DNA of 64,000 nucleotides from Cribrihabitans_A pelagius (GTDB taxonomy: Bacteria; Pseudomonadota; Alphaproteobacteria; Rhodobacterales; Rhodobacteraceae), in contig NZ_JBMERR010000005.1 of the NCBI RefSeq assembly GCF_048820915.1, positions 1-64,000 of the forward strand, read 5' to 3'. The position numbers were made by a program, and so were the translations under genes. Shown piece by piece: positions 50,667-59,683 of the stretch; position 1 is the first letter of the stretch, and each line of letters opens with the position of its first letter. Below the pieces are notes generated by a model. The model was given only the letters and a program-made list of their open reading frames with translations. It did not search any database and was not told where the DNA came from.

Positions 50667-50703
50667 CCGCCGCCATCCCTGCCCGGATGCGCGGCGGTTT
50701 TTT
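50667..50703 (+). terminator. Rho-independent terminator after the 40-aa gene
   Basis: Nested arms CCGCCGC/GCGGCGG and CATCC/GGATG close on a CTGCCC loop and are followed by six T residues. The rest of the 50516-50803 gap shows no gene. Confidence 0.85.
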
Positions 50704-50803
50704 CTGCAAGGTGTTCCCCGGCGGAGCGCAACAGATAACGCTGGCGGTCTTCGGCCTTGTCCCGCGCGTGGGTAATCCGGATTAGGATGCTAGAGGGAAA
50801 GGC

Positions 50804-51256
50804 TCAGGCGCATTTGGCCTTGGCGGCGGTCTGCATGGCTTCCAGCGTCGCCTCCAGCGCCAGCATGATCGAGGCGTGGCGGTTCTTGAACTCGGCTGCG
50901 GGCTGCAGCACTTCAAGACCGTCAAACGGCGCCTGCGGCACCGGGCCGCCTTGCGTCAGCATCGCCTTCAACTCATTGCGCGCGGTCTCGATCTCTGCAA
51001 GCGTGCGCCCGATCACATTGGCGCCGACCACAGCGGCAGAGGCCTGACCCAGGGCGCAGGCCTTGACGTCCTGGCCGAAGGCGGCGATGCGGCCATCCTC
51101 GAGTGTCACGTCCACCGTCACGGTGGAGCCGCACAGCGGCGAGCGTTTCTTGACGCTGGCGCCAGGGTCGGAAAGCCGGGCCTGATGCGGGATCTCGGCC
51201 GCCAGCGCAAGGATGCGGGTGGAATAGAGCTTTATGAGATCACTTTCGCCAGACAT
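50804..51256 (-). CDS. NifU/IscU-like iron-sulfur cluster scaffold protein
   Basis: 150 residues of the NifU_N/IscU fold. The first two ligand Cys are visible (RSPLCGSTVTVDV and DVKACALGQASAAV). The third canonical Cys appears to be replaced in the FKNRHASIMLALEA helix, leaving His/Ser, while an extra Cys lies at the very C-terminus (KAKCA). It could be a scaffold with altered cluster ligation or a specialised paralogue, since the main Isc/Suf genes are not here. The start at 51256 (MSGESDLIKLY) is chosen; the gene is divergent from hisI. Confidence 0.78.
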   Translation of the reverse strand: MSGESDLIKLYSTRILALAAEIPHQARLSDPGASVKKRSPLCGSTVTVDVTLEDGRIAAFGQDVKACALGQASAAVVGANVIGRTLAEIETARNELKAMLTQGGPVPQAPFDGLEVLQPAAEFKNRHASIMLALEATLEAMQTAAKAKCA

Positions 51257-51332
51257 GGCTCCCCCGGGCTTTCCCTGCTGCGTGGTTCCCCATACATAAG
51301 GGGCCGAGTTCCAGATGCAAAAGGTTTTTGAC

Positions 51333-51692
51333 ATGTCCTTTGATCCCGCCAGCCTGAAATACGACGCGGGCGGCCTTATCCCCTGCATCGCCCAGGACGA
51401 GAGCTCCGGCGAGGTGCTGATGATGGCCTGGATGAATGCCGACGCGGTGGCGCGCACGCTGGAGAGCGGCCGCGTCACCTATTGGTCGCGCTCGCGCCAG
51501 GCGTTCTGGGTCAAGGGCGAGAGCTCGGGCCATGTGCAGGCGCTGGTGGACCTGCGGCTGGACTGCGACCGCGACTGCCTGCTCGCGATTGTGCGCCAGT
51601 CCGGGCCGGCCTGCCACACCAACCGGCGCAGCTGTTTCTACACCGCGGTGCGGGACGGGGAAGAGACCGAGCTGATGCAGCCGATGGTCTGA
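51333..51692 (+). CDS. hisI: Phosphoribosyl-AMP cyclohydrolase
   Basis: 119 residues from the ATG preceded by AAAAGG; an ATG 18 bp upstream would add six residues. It performs the third step of histidine synthesis. MMAWMNADAVARTLESGRVTYWSRSR and the zinc/Mg site DCDRDCLLAIVRQSGPACHT followed by RRSCFY are typical. It is stand-alone HisI, without a fused HisE. Confidence 0.95.
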   Translation: MSFDPASLKYDAGGLIPCIAQDESSGEVLMMAWMNADAVARTLESGRVTYWSRSRQAFWVKGESSGHVQALVDLRLDCDRDCLLAIVRQSGPACHTNRRSCFYTAVRDGEETELMQPMV

Positions 51693-51724
51693 CCGCCGCA
51701 AGGGGGACGGCCCTGGCGGGCCGT

Positions 51725-51830
51725 GCCTCCGGCGGGGGTATTTTGAGTCAGAAAGTGGCGGCGGCGGCGCGTCTTGAGCGATCGGCGGCTCTTCGGGACC
51801 GGCCGCGGCAGGGTGTTTTCAGCCAGAAAG
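51725..51830 (+). repeat. Two tandem copies of the dispersed intergenic repeat
   Basis: GCCTCCGGCGGGGGTATTTT then GAGTCAGAAAGTGGCGGC (51725-51760) and GGGTGTTTTCAGCCAGAAAG then TGGCGGC (51811-51837) are two copies of the element also found at 4771 and 23821. They lie between hisI and the convergent end of gluQRS; the second copy runs into the last codons of gluQRS. Confidence 0.55.
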
Positions 51831-52679
51831 TGGCGGCAAATCCAGCATTTGGCGCAGATCCTCCGGCGTTGCGCCGTCGGCGCGGTATTTGGCGATGGCG
51901 CGGGCATCGTCGCGCTTTGCCAGGCGCTTGCCCGCTTCGTCGCGGATCAGGCGGTGGTGATGGTAGACGGGCGTGGGCAGGTGCAGGAGCGCTTGCAGCA
52001 GCACGTGGATCTGCGTGGCATCAAACAGGTCGGCGCCGCGGACCACATGGGTGATCTCCTGGCCGGCATCGTCGACGACCACCGAAAGGTGGTAGGAGCT
52101 GCCCATGGTGCGGCGCACCAGGATGATGTCGCCCACCGTCTCATTCAGCTGCGCGGGGCTCGGGGGATGCACGCCCGCAAAGGCGCTGCCGGTTTCGGAA
52201 AAGCTGCGCAGCTCCGCGGCTGCCACAGCCTTTGCCATATTGAGCCGGATCACGTCGCCGTCCGTGGCCTCGGCCAGCGGGCGGGTGCGGCAGGTGCCGG
52301 GGTAGATGCGGCCGTCGGGGCCGAATCGCGGCACGCCCTCCTGCGGCGCGCCGGCGGCGGCTTCGATATCGGCGCGGTTGCATCGGCAGGGGTAGGTGAG
52401 GCCCATTTCCGAGAGGCGGGCAAGTGCTGTGCGGTAGTGCGGCAGGCGGTCCGACTGGCGCATCACCGGCGCGGGCCAGCGGAGGCCGAGCCAGGCGAGG
52501 TCCCGGTAGATCTGGGCTTCCCAGGCGGGGCGGGCGCGGGATTGGTCGATATCCTCGATGCGCAGGAGGAACTGCCCGCCCGCCTGGGCCGCCATGTCCT
52601 GCGCCAGAAGCGCGGAATAGGCATGGCCCAGGTGCAGCGGTCCGGTTGGAGACGGCGCGAAGCGGGTGGTGAATGTCAC
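51819..52679 (-). CDS. gluQRS: Glutamyl-Q tRNA(Asp) synthetase
   Basis: 286 residues, a catalytic core without an anticodon-binding domain. TRFAPSPTGPLHLGHAYSAL carries HIGH (as HLGH), the zinc ligands are in YPCRCNRAD and YPGTCR, and KRLAKRDDARAI is the KMSKS-like loop. It glutamylates queuosine at position 34 of tRNA-Asp. The start is GTG at 52679, overlapping the stop of the methyltransferase gene upstream (GTGA). Confidence 0.92.
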   Translation of the reverse strand: MTFTTRFAPSPTGPLHLGHAYSALLAQDMAAQAGGQFLLRIEDIDQSRARPAWEAQIYRDLAWLGLRWPAPVMRQSDRLPHYRTALARLSEMGLTYPCRCNRADIEAAAGAPQEGVPRFGPDGRIYPGTCRTRPLAEATDGDVIRLNMAKAVAAAELRSFSETGSAFAGVHPPSPAQLNETVGDIILVRRTMGSSYHLSVVVDDAGQEITHVVRGADLFDATQIHVLLQALLHLPTPVYHHHRLIRDEAGKRLAKRDDARAIAKYRADGATPEDLRQMLDLPPLSG

Positions 52680-53290
52680 GCCTTCTCAATCACGTAGACG
52701 GTGGACTTGAGGTTGATGCCGGGCAAGTGTTCGCCGTGATGGCGGAACAGCAGCCGCGCGGCGGAGCAGTCCAGCCAGTCGTTCAGCTTGCCGGTATAGG
52801 CGCGGTCTTCGAGCGCGTGGTCGTTGTAGGAGAAGGCAAACAATCCGCCGCGGGAAAGGCTGCGCATGATCACGTCGAAGGTGACGGGCGGCGCCGCGCC
52901 GGTGCCGAGCACGCCGCAGCCCACGATGGCGCGGTAGCTGCCCGGGGCGACCGGGGCCTTGTCCTTGAGGTCGAGCAGGTCAAGTTTCCGGTAGACGCCT
53001 TTTCCGCGGGCGCGGTCCAGCATCGCGGGCGAGGGGTCGAGCCCGTCGATCACCTGGTAGCCCGCGGCGCGCAGGGCAAGCCCCGCCAGCCCGGTGCCGC
53101 AGCCGTAGTCGAGCACAGGCGCCTCCGGTTCAGGCAAGTGTTTCCAGAGCGCCGCCGCGATCCGGGCGGGAGTGGCATAGCCGCTCTCGCCGATCTCCTC
53201 CTCGTAAGAGGCGGCCCAGCTCTCATAGAGCTCGCGAATGGCATTGGGGTCCTTGGCCCCGAAGATGCGGTCGAGAAATTTGTCTCCCAT
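52676..53290 (-). CDS. Class I SAM-dependent methyltransferase
   Basis: 204 residues. The SAM site PVLDYGCGTGLAGLALRAAG (motif I) lies near residue 60, followed by DGLDPSPAMLDRARGKGVY. Overall similarity is to the Methyltransf_11/25 group with an N-terminal YESWAASYEEEI segment often seen in Williams-Beuren-type methyltransferases. The substrate is unknown. Coupling to gluQRS might hint at a tRNA or small-molecule target, but that is only positional. Confidence 0.8.
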   Translation of the reverse strand: MGDKFLDRIFGAKDPNAIRELYESWAASYEEEIGESGYATPARIAAALWKHLPEPEAPVLDYGCGTGLAGLALRAAGYQVIDGLDPSPAMLDRARGKGVYRKLDLLDLKDKAPVAPGSYRAIVGCGVLGTGAAPPVTFDVIMRSLSRGGLFAFSYNDHALEDRAYTGKLNDWLDCSAARLLFRHHGEHLPGINLKSTVYVIEKA

Positions 53291-53323
53291 AAGCGTATCT
53301 TAACCGGGCCGCCGGGGGGGCGT

Positions 53324-54685
53324 CTATGAAAACTTGCCAAGCCAAGTGGTCCAGGCGTCCTTGGCCCGGTCTGTATAGGCCTTGTAGCGGTCCTTGCGGC
53401 CGCGGCGGCCGCCCTTCAGGCCCTCGGCCGGGCGGAACAGGCCGAAGTTCACGTTCATCGGCTGGAAGGTCTTGGCCTCGGCGCCGCCGGTGATGTGGTG
53501 GATGAGCGCGCCCATGGCGCTGTCCTGCGGTACCGCGGGCAGCTCCTGGCCGAGGATTTCTGCCGCGGCGAAACGGCCTGCGAGCAGCCCCATGGCAGCG
53601 CTTTCCACGTAGCCTTCGACGCCGGTGATCTGGCCTGCAAAGCGGATGTTGGGCTTTTGTTTCAGCCGCATCTGCGCATCCAGCAGGGTGGGCGAGTTGA
53701 TGAAGGTATTGCGATGGATACCGCCAAGGCGGGCGAAGCTTGCGTTTTCCAGCCCCGGGATCATCCGGAAGACCTCGGCCTGGGCGCCGTATTTCATCTT
53801 GGTCTGGAAGCCGACGATGTTGAACAGCGTGCCCAGCGCGTTGTCGCGGCGCAGCTGGACGACGGCGTAGGCTTTTTCGTCCGGCTTGTGCGGGTTGGTG
53901 AGGCCGACCGGCTTCATCGGGCCGTGGCGCAGGGTTTCGCGGCCGCGTTCGGCCATCACTTCGATCGGCAGGCAGCCGTCGAAATACTGGGTGGGATTGG
54001 GGGCAGACGACTCCTCGCCTTCGTGGAATTCGGTCTTGTCCGCGGCCAGCAGGGCATCGATGAATGCTTCGTACTGGTCCTTCGTCATCGGGCAGTTGAG
54101 GTAGGCGGTGCGCTCTTCCTCGGTCTCGCCCTTGTCGTAGCGGGACTGCATCCAGGCCTGGGACATGTCGATGCTGTCGGCATAGACGATGGGCGCGATG
54201 GCGTCGAAGAAAGCCAGCGCCTCAGCGCCGGTCTCGGCCCGGATTGCCTGGCCCAATTCGGGCGATGTCAGCGGGCCGGTGGCAAAGATCCAGTGGCCGT
54301 CTTCGGGCAGGCGGGTGATCTCCCCGTAGGAAACTTCGACATTGGGGTGCCCCTTCAGTTTGGCCGTCACGGTTTCGGCGAAGGGGTCGCGGTCGACGGC
54401 CAGCGCGCCGCCTGCGGGCAGGCGGTGCTCATCGGCAGTGGCCATAATCAGGCCGTTTGCCTGGCGCATCTCCCAGTGCAGCAGGCCCACCGCATTCTGC
54501 TCGTCGTCATCCGAGCGGAAGGAGTTGGAGCAGACCATCTCGCCGAGGTTGCCGGTCTGATGGGCAAAAGTTTCCACCTTGGGGCGCATCTCGTGGATGA
54601 CCACTTTGACGCCCATGTTGGCCGCCTGCCAGGCGGCTTCGGAGCCGGCCATGCCGCCGCCGACGATATGCAATGTCTGTGTCAT
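53324..54685 (-). CDS. trmFO: Folate-dependent tRNA (uracil-5-)-methyltransferase
   Basis: 453 residues, FAD- and methylenetetrahydrofolate-dependent; makes m5U54 in tRNA. The FAD motif HIVGGGMAGSEAAWQAAN is at the start; HQTGNLGEMVCSNSFRSDD and CPMTKDQYEAF are diagnostic of TrmFO rather than MnmG. The start at 54685 is chosen for the FAD motif; the long upstream frame has no homology and overlaps a large inverted repeat. Confidence 0.95.
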   Translation of the reverse strand: MTQTLHIVGGGMAGSEAAWQAANMGVKVVIHEMRPKVETFAHQTGNLGEMVCSNSFRSDDDEQNAVGLLHWEMRQANGLIMATADEHRLPAGGALAVDRDPFAETVTAKLKGHPNVEVSYGEITRLPEDGHWIFATGPLTSPELGQAIRAETGAEALAFFDAIAPIVYADSIDMSQAWMQSRYDKGETEEERTAYLNCPMTKDQYEAFIDALLAADKTEFHEGEESSAPNPTQYFDGCLPIEVMAERGRETLRHGPMKPVGLTNPHKPDEKAYAVVQLRRDNALGTLFNIVGFQTKMKYGAQAEVFRMIPGLENASFARLGGIHRNTFINSPTLLDAQMRLKQKPNIRFAGQITGVEGYVESAAMGLLAGRFAAAEILGQELPAVPQDSAMGALIHHITGGAEAKTFQPMNVNFGLFRPAEGLKGGRRGRKDRYKAYTDRAKDAWTTWLGKFS

Positions 54686-54823
54686 GCGCTGCACATAGGG
54701 CAGGGGCGGTGCCGGTGCAATATGCGGCGGGAAATGGCGGCGGGTGTGCCGGGCCGCAGCCGGCATCATGCGCGCCGCAAGCAGGCTGGTCTGCCGGATC
54801 ACGTCATTTGCTGGTCCGGGGGG

Positions 54824-54905
54824 ATTTGGGGCCGCCGCTTGCGGAATGCCGCGCCGGTGAGAGAGAACCGGCGTTGGAGGGACCTTCGCAAGCGGCGGCC
54901 CAAAT
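54824..54905. repeat. Large nested inverted repeat upstream of trmFO
   Basis: ATTTGGGGCCGCCGCTTGCG (54824-54843) and CGCAAGCGGCGGCCCAAAT (54887-54905) pair almost perfectly, with one extra G, around 43 nt. That interior contains a second stem, CGCCGGT and ACCGGCG (54852-54873). The element lies about 140 bp upstream of trmFO in its presumed leader. It could be a small structured RNA, a MITE-like insertion or a cruciform. Confidence 0.6.
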
Positions 54906-55245
54906 TGCGCAGGCCGCGGTGAGAGGCGGGCCTTGCTCAATCTTTGCCATCTTTGCGCCTTTATTGAAAGGCGCCGTATGGAAACAATAAACGCCGAAAG
55001 GTAAACAAAGGCTAAAATTTTCCAGAAATTTTCAGGAGTGTCCGGAGGGCGATTTAGATGCCCGGGCGCGGAACCAGGCCGCAAGGCCGCCGCGCATCGC
55101 CGGCGCGCCCCCGCGCGGCGGCGATTTGGCTGGGGCTGGGCGTGTCCTCGAGAGGGTCTACGGACTTGGCCGGCATAAACTGCCAGCCACTCCCGACCGC
55201 ATCGCCTCCGCGCGCGCCGGCAATGCGCGTCTATCCGTTCGGGCT
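54906..55245. other. Intergenic AT-rich patch and short stem-loop, no gene
   Basis: The stretch holds a perfect 8-bp stem-loop (GCGCCTTT-ATTG-AAAGGCGC, 54955-54974) and an AT-rich patch (about 54980-55035, GGTAAACAAAGGCTAAAATT) that may be a promoter region for trmFO or an unseen transcript. A 63-codon frame at 55058-55249 is not convincing. No gene is called. Confidence 0.5.
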
Positions 55246-56034
55246 TTAGCCGTCCTGCCAGTCGGGTTTGCGCTTTTCCAGGAAGGCCGCCATACCCTCG
55301 ATGGTGTCGCGGTAGAGAAGGTTCTCCACGATCACTTCGCTGGTATGGGCATAGGCCTCGTCAAGCGGCAGCTGCAGCTGTTCGTAGAAGGCCTGCTTGC
55401 CGATCTTCACCGCGGCGCCAAGCTTGGCGGCGATGGTTTCGGCCAGGCGCGTGGTCTCATCCTCCAGGTCCCCGGCGGGAACAGCGCGGTTCACCAGGCC
55501 GAGTTCGGCGGCGCGGGCGGCGCTGATGAACTCCCCGGTGGTAAGCAGCTCAAACGCCTGCTTGCGCGGGATGTTGCGCGAAAGCGCCACCATCGGGGTG
55601 GAGCAGAACAGGCCGATGCTGACGCCATTGACGCCGAATTTCGTGCCCTCGGCGGCCACGGCCAGATCGCAGGAAGCGACCAGCTGGCAGCCCGCGGCGG
55701 TGGCGATGCCGTGGACCTGGGCGATCACCGGCTGCGGCAGTTTCTGCAGGCCCGTCATCACCGCTGTGCAGCGGGCGAACAGGTCCTGGAAATAGGCCTT
55801 TCCGCCGTCCTCATTCGCGCGGCCGGCGGTCATTTGCCTGATGTCATGGCCCGCGCAGAAGCCCTTGCCCGCGCCCGAAAGCACCACAACCTTGATCGTG
55901 CGGTCTTCGCTCAGCGCATTGATCTGCTCGTGCAGCGCGGCCAGCATCTCGTCCGAGAGCGCGTTCAGCCGCTCGGGCGCGTTCATGGTCAGCCGGGCAA
56001 TGGCGCCGGTGTCGTGACGTTTCAGAATTGTCAT
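55246..56034 (-). CDS. Enoyl-CoA hydratase/isomerase family protein
   Basis: 262 residues of the crotonase fold. The oxyanion-hole segment GKGFCAGHDIRQMTAG and the second segment HGIATAAGCQLVASCDLAVA are clear. The catalytic Glu pair of classical ECH is not: the position after VASCDLAVAAEGTKFGVNGVS suggests a member with altered substrate use. No other beta-oxidation gene is adjacent. It is divergent from a thioesterase gene across 58 bp, so the two may share control. Confidence 0.82.
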   Translation of the reverse strand: MTILKRHDTGAIARLTMNAPERLNALSDEMLAALHEQINALSEDRTIKVVVLSGAGKGFCAGHDIRQMTAGRANEDGGKAYFQDLFARCTAVMTGLQKLPQPVIAQVHGIATAAGCQLVASCDLAVAAEGTKFGVNGVSIGLFCSTPMVALSRNIPRKQAFELLTTGEFISAARAAELGLVNRAVPAGDLEDETTRLAETIAAKLGAAVKIGKQAFYEQLQLPLDEAYAHTSEVIVENLLYRDTIEGMAAFLEKRKPDWQDG

Positions 56035-56092
56035 CTTGCTCTCCTCCCGAAGCTTGGGGCAACTCTATGCGCGGCAGGGAGAAAGGAAAAGC

Positions 56093-56515
56093 ATGGCACT
56101 TGCATTCGACCGGGACGGGCTGGGCGCTTACCTCAAGGAGATTTTCCCGCAGGTGGCGGAGGATTTTGCCATCGACGCGCTGGACGAAAGCCGTCTGAGG
56201 ATGCGGCTTTTGACGGCAGAGCGGCATCTGCGGCCGGGCGGCACCGTGTCGGGGCCGTCGATGTTTGCGCTGGCGGATTGCGCGATCTATGCGCTGATCC
56301 TGTCGCGGCTTGGGCCGGAGGCGCTGGCGGTGACCACCAATTGCTCGCTCGACTTCATGCGCAAGCCGGCGGCCGGCGCGGATGTGGTTGCCGAGGCGCG
56401 GCTGCTGAAGCTGGGCCGGGTGCTCGCCGTCGCCGATGTGCTGATGTATTCCGACGGCCAGGACGAGCCTGTGGCGCGCGCCTCGATGACCTATTCGATC
56501 CCGCCCAAGCGGTAG
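56093..56515 (+). CDS. PaaI-like hot-dog thioesterase
   Basis: 140 residues. The hot-dog core RLRMRLLTAERHLRPGGTVSG, then MFALADCAIYALIL with the helix Asp, and TTNCSLDFMRKPAAGADVVAEA match the PaaI/YbgC-like acyl-CoA thioesterase group. The ATG at 56093 follows GGGAGAAAGGAA. The substrate is unknown; the divergent enoyl-CoA hydratase suggests acyl-CoA metabolism. Confidence 0.8.
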   Translation: MALAFDRDGLGAYLKEIFPQVAEDFAIDALDESRLRMRLLTAERHLRPGGTVSGPSMFALADCAIYALILSRLGPEALAVTTNCSLDFMRKPAAGADVVAEARLLKLGRVLAVADVLMYSDGQDEPVARASMTYSIPPKR

Positions 56516-56539
56516 GCGCGGGCAGGCCTGCGGCAGGGG

Positions 56540-56561
56540 CAAGCCGCTTGCAAGCGGCTTG
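56540..56561. terminator. Perfect 22-bp palindrome between convergent genes
   Basis: CAAGCCGCTTG followed by its own complement lies between the ends of the thioesterase gene (plus) and psd (minus). It is centred on TTGCAA, like the palindrome at 63805. It may act as a bidirectional terminator; there is no U-tract. Confidence 0.45.
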
Positions 56562-56577
56562 GCCTGCGCCGCGGGCG

Positions 56578-57468
56578 TCAGAGCGCCCGGGCGAGCGGCT
56601 GGCCCAGCTTCACCAGGGTCTCGCGGCCCTTGGCGCTGTTGGCCGCCAGATCCTCGGAAAATTGGACGCGGCCCGGTTCAAAGACCACGACCACGGTCGA
56701 GCCGCCGAACTTGAAGTAGCCCTTTTCCTCCATCTTCGCGACCGTGCCCTCGGTCCTTGTGTTGACGATGCTGCCCACCCCGAAGGCGCCGACTTCGACA
56801 AAGGCGTAGGCGCCGCAGGCGTCGCTCTCGATCAGCGTCCAGCTGCGCTTGTTCTCGCCAAAGACATCCGGGCCTGCACCCAGCGCGATCGGATTCACCG
56901 AATGCAGCGCGCCGCCGATGTCCTCTGCGGCCGTGATCCGGCCTGCGGCGGGGAAGTGATAGCGGTGGTAGTCGGCCGGGCACAGCCGCACGATGGCGAG
57001 CGCGCCGCCGAAGAACCGCTCCGCAATCCCCGGCAGCATGGTGCGCACGGACATCGGGTGGCCCTTCACGGGCACGAATGTGTCTTCGTCCAGCTGCGGG
57101 AAGACCAGTACCCGGCCGTCGGCGGGGGAGACGATGTCTTGCGGATCGGTGCTGAAGGGGCGCACTTCGGGCTTCAGGCGGCGGATGAAGAAATCGTTGA
57201 AGCTTTTGAAGCTCTTGGCCGGGGCGGCGGCTTCGCTCATGTCGATCTTCAGCTCCTCAACCACCTTGGCAATTTTGCCCTTGGAGAGGCCCGAGTCGAA
57301 CCAGGCGCCCATCAGGCGGCTGATGAGGGCGGAGCGGAACAAGAGCTTTTCAATCGGCTTTGCGCCGGCGGTCTGATAGGCCCAGCGGATCCATTTCTCG
57401 CCAAGGACGGCTTCCTCGAAGGTCTCGCCGGTCTCGCGGTCAACAACAAGGATGGGGTCGTGCTGCAT
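56578..57468 (-). CDS. psd: Phosphatidylserine decarboxylase proenzyme
   Basis: 296 residues. It makes phosphatidylethanolamine and is self-cleaved. The processing site is GGST (residues 255-258, cleavage before Ser257), with Asp117 (SPADGR) and His168/His171 (DYHRYHFP) as the other conserved catalytic residues. The Gly at the first position (GGST in place of the more common LGST) is a known variant. The start at 57468 is chosen because homology begins there (MQHDPILVVD). Confidence 0.94.
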   Translation of the reverse strand: MQHDPILVVDRETGETFEEAVLGEKWIRWAYQTAGAKPIEKLLFRSALISRLMGAWFDSGLSKGKIAKVVEELKIDMSEAAAPAKSFKSFNDFFIRRLKPEVRPFSTDPQDIVSPADGRVLVFPQLDEDTFVPVKGHPMSVRTMLPGIAERFFGGALAIVRLCPADYHRYHFPAAGRITAAEDIGGALHSVNPIALGAGPDVFGENKRSWTLIESDACGAYAFVEVGAFGVGSIVNTRTEGTVAKMEEKGYFKFGGSTVVVVFEPGRVQFSEDLAANSAKGRETLVKLGQPLARAL

Positions 57469-57617
57469 CTGGTCCGCCGCCTTTGGTTTCGTTCCGCTGC
57501 GGGTAGCAAGAAGCGGCGGGCAGGCCAAGGGCGGAATTGGCTTGCAGCAGAAGGGCCGTGACGATCCGAGGCACCGGGTGCGCAAGGCGTCCGGACGGAT
57601 ATCCTTGGAGGAGAAAT

Positions 57618-57640
57618 GAAAAAGGGGGCCGCGGCCCCCT
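57618..57640 (-). terminator. Rho-independent terminator after speE
   Basis: AGGGGGCCGCGGCCCCCT is a perfect 18-bp palindrome followed, in the minus direction, by TTTTTCATTT. It lies 15 bp past the speE stop. Confidence 0.8.
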
Positions 57641-57654
57641 GTCTCCGGTGTTCC

Positions 57655-58514
<860 letters not shown>

Positions 58515-58518
<4 letters not shown>

Positions 58519-59021
58519 GCCGCGACCTCCTTGGCGATCAGCTCCTCCCCGCGCAGCAGCTCGCGCACTTCCACCATATCGGTGTTGAACGCCTCTTTCA
58601 GCACTCCGACGGCCTTCCACGGCTCGGCATCGCCGCACATGAAGACGTCAAAGGCGCCATAGCCGATTTCCGGCCAGGTGTGCACCGAGATATGGCTTTC
58701 GGCCAGCACGGCCACGCCGGAGACGCCCTGGGGCGAAAACTTGTGGGTGTGGATGTGCAGCAGCGTGGCGCCGCAGACGTCCACGCAGTCGCGGAACGCC
58801 TTCTGGATGCGCGCTTCGCAGTCCAGCCCGGTGCCCTTCATCACCTCGATGATCAGGTGGGTGCCGGCAAAGACCTTGCCATCCTTGCGGATGAAGTGAT
58901 CCTCGCGGTCGGACTCCACAATAGCGTCGATGTTCGCAGTGGTCACACCGCGGTCGGTATCTTCCTCATGGGCGCCTGTCTCCAGACCGATCCCCAGTTG
59001 GAAGAGGTTGGCGTCTGTCAT
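58515..59021 (-). CDS. speD: S-adenosylmethionine decarboxylase proenzyme
   Basis: 168 residues of the prokaryotic class. ESHISVHTWPE places self-cleavage between Glu108 and Ser109, the source of the pyruvoyl group; His114 and Cys129 complete the site with the same spacing as in the Thermotoga enzyme. It is longer than the 120-130-residue class 1B form because of a 40-residue N-terminal extension. Coupled to speE by a 4-bp overlap. Confidence 0.94.
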
Positions 59022-59360
59022 GGCGCTCCCCTTCGTTCCAGTAGATGACAATCCAGCCGGCCCTTAGCGCCCCCCCGGATAAGAGTCCGGGGTTGGGATC
59101 GGTACCGAAAGTGATGGGGCATTTAGGGACGTGGGCAGATTCGATCAACCATAAATTTCCGCATAGCGGCTACCCGCTTGAAGTGCGGGCAGAAAAAAAG
59201 GAGCGCCGGTCGGGCACGTCTTCCGCGCGGAGCAAGGCCGAAGGCCGACGCGCGCCTGCGCGGCGCGGCGTTCCGCTTGCAGGCGGCCGCTTTTCCGCAG
59301 CGCAGACAAAAAAAGACCGGGGACAAGCCCCGGCCGTGAAGTGGTTCCTTTGCCCGGGGA
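59022..59360. other. Intergenic region upstream of speD with leader hairpin
   Basis: 339 bp between DUF1127 and speD, both minus strand. A perfect stem-loop (CCCCGGA-taagag-TCCGGGG, 59073-59092) lies about 50 bp before the speD start, in its presumed leader. The rest holds GC-rich sequence and, at its far end, the terminator of the DUF1127 gene. No coding frame is supported. Confidence 0.55.
59306..59335 (-). terminator. Rho-independent terminator after the DUF1127 gene
   Basis: On the minus strand, CCGGGG and CCCCGG around CTTGT are followed by TCTTTTTTTG. It lies about 25 bp past the stop. Confidence 0.85.
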
Positions 59361-59594
59361 TCAAGGGCGCCAGAACGGAAGAGTGGCTTCATAACGGGCG
59401 TCCATGCGGCTCAGCCCGATGTCCTTCAGTTGCGCGTCCGTCAGCCGGTGCAGATGTTTGCGGGTGCGGTGGCGCAGGCTCCACTTGGTTACTGAAGCCG
59501 CAAAAACGATGGCCCATCGCGCCAGCGCCGGCAGGGCCGGGCGGCTGCTGAGGTAGATCATATGGGGATTTGCCGTCTGCGTCATCTGTGCCAT
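59361..59594 (-). CDS. DUF1127 (YjiS-like) small protein
   Basis: 77 residues. The C-terminal part WSLRHRTRKHLHRLTDAQLKDIGLSR is the DUF1127 signature, an arginine-rich motif of small proteins that in other alphaproteobacteria affect RNA turnover and phosphate or metabolite responses. A hydrophobic N-terminal segment (about 15-35) is present. It is divergent from a MocR-type regulator and its start lies about 15 bp from that gene's symmetric operator, so it is a likely target. Confidence 0.85.
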   Translation of the reverse strand: MAQMTQTANPHMIYLSSRPALPALARWAIVFAASVTKWSLRHRTRKHLHRLTDAQLKDIGLSRMDARYEATLPFWRP

Positions 59595-59609
59595 GGGAGA
59601 TATCCTGTT

Positions 59610-59625
59610 ATTGTATCAATACAAT
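59610..59625. promoter_or_regulatory. Symmetric operator between DUF1127 and the MocR regulator
   Basis: ATTGTATCAATACAAT is a perfect inverted repeat (7-2-7). The half-site ATACAA recurs at 59650-59656 and in the second symmetric site at 59684-59700. It is the probable binding site of the adjacent regulator. Confidence 0.65.
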
Positions 59626-59683
59626 CCTATTGCGTTGCTGCCATTTTTTGATACAAAAAGTGGAACACTTTGTCCAAGGGTGG

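Noticed and set aside
55058..55249. 63-codon plus-strand frame with a GGAGGG sequence 5'
   Set aside because: The product is Arg/Pro-rich with no homology or membrane pattern, and it ends right at the convergent hydratase gene. It is probably chance.
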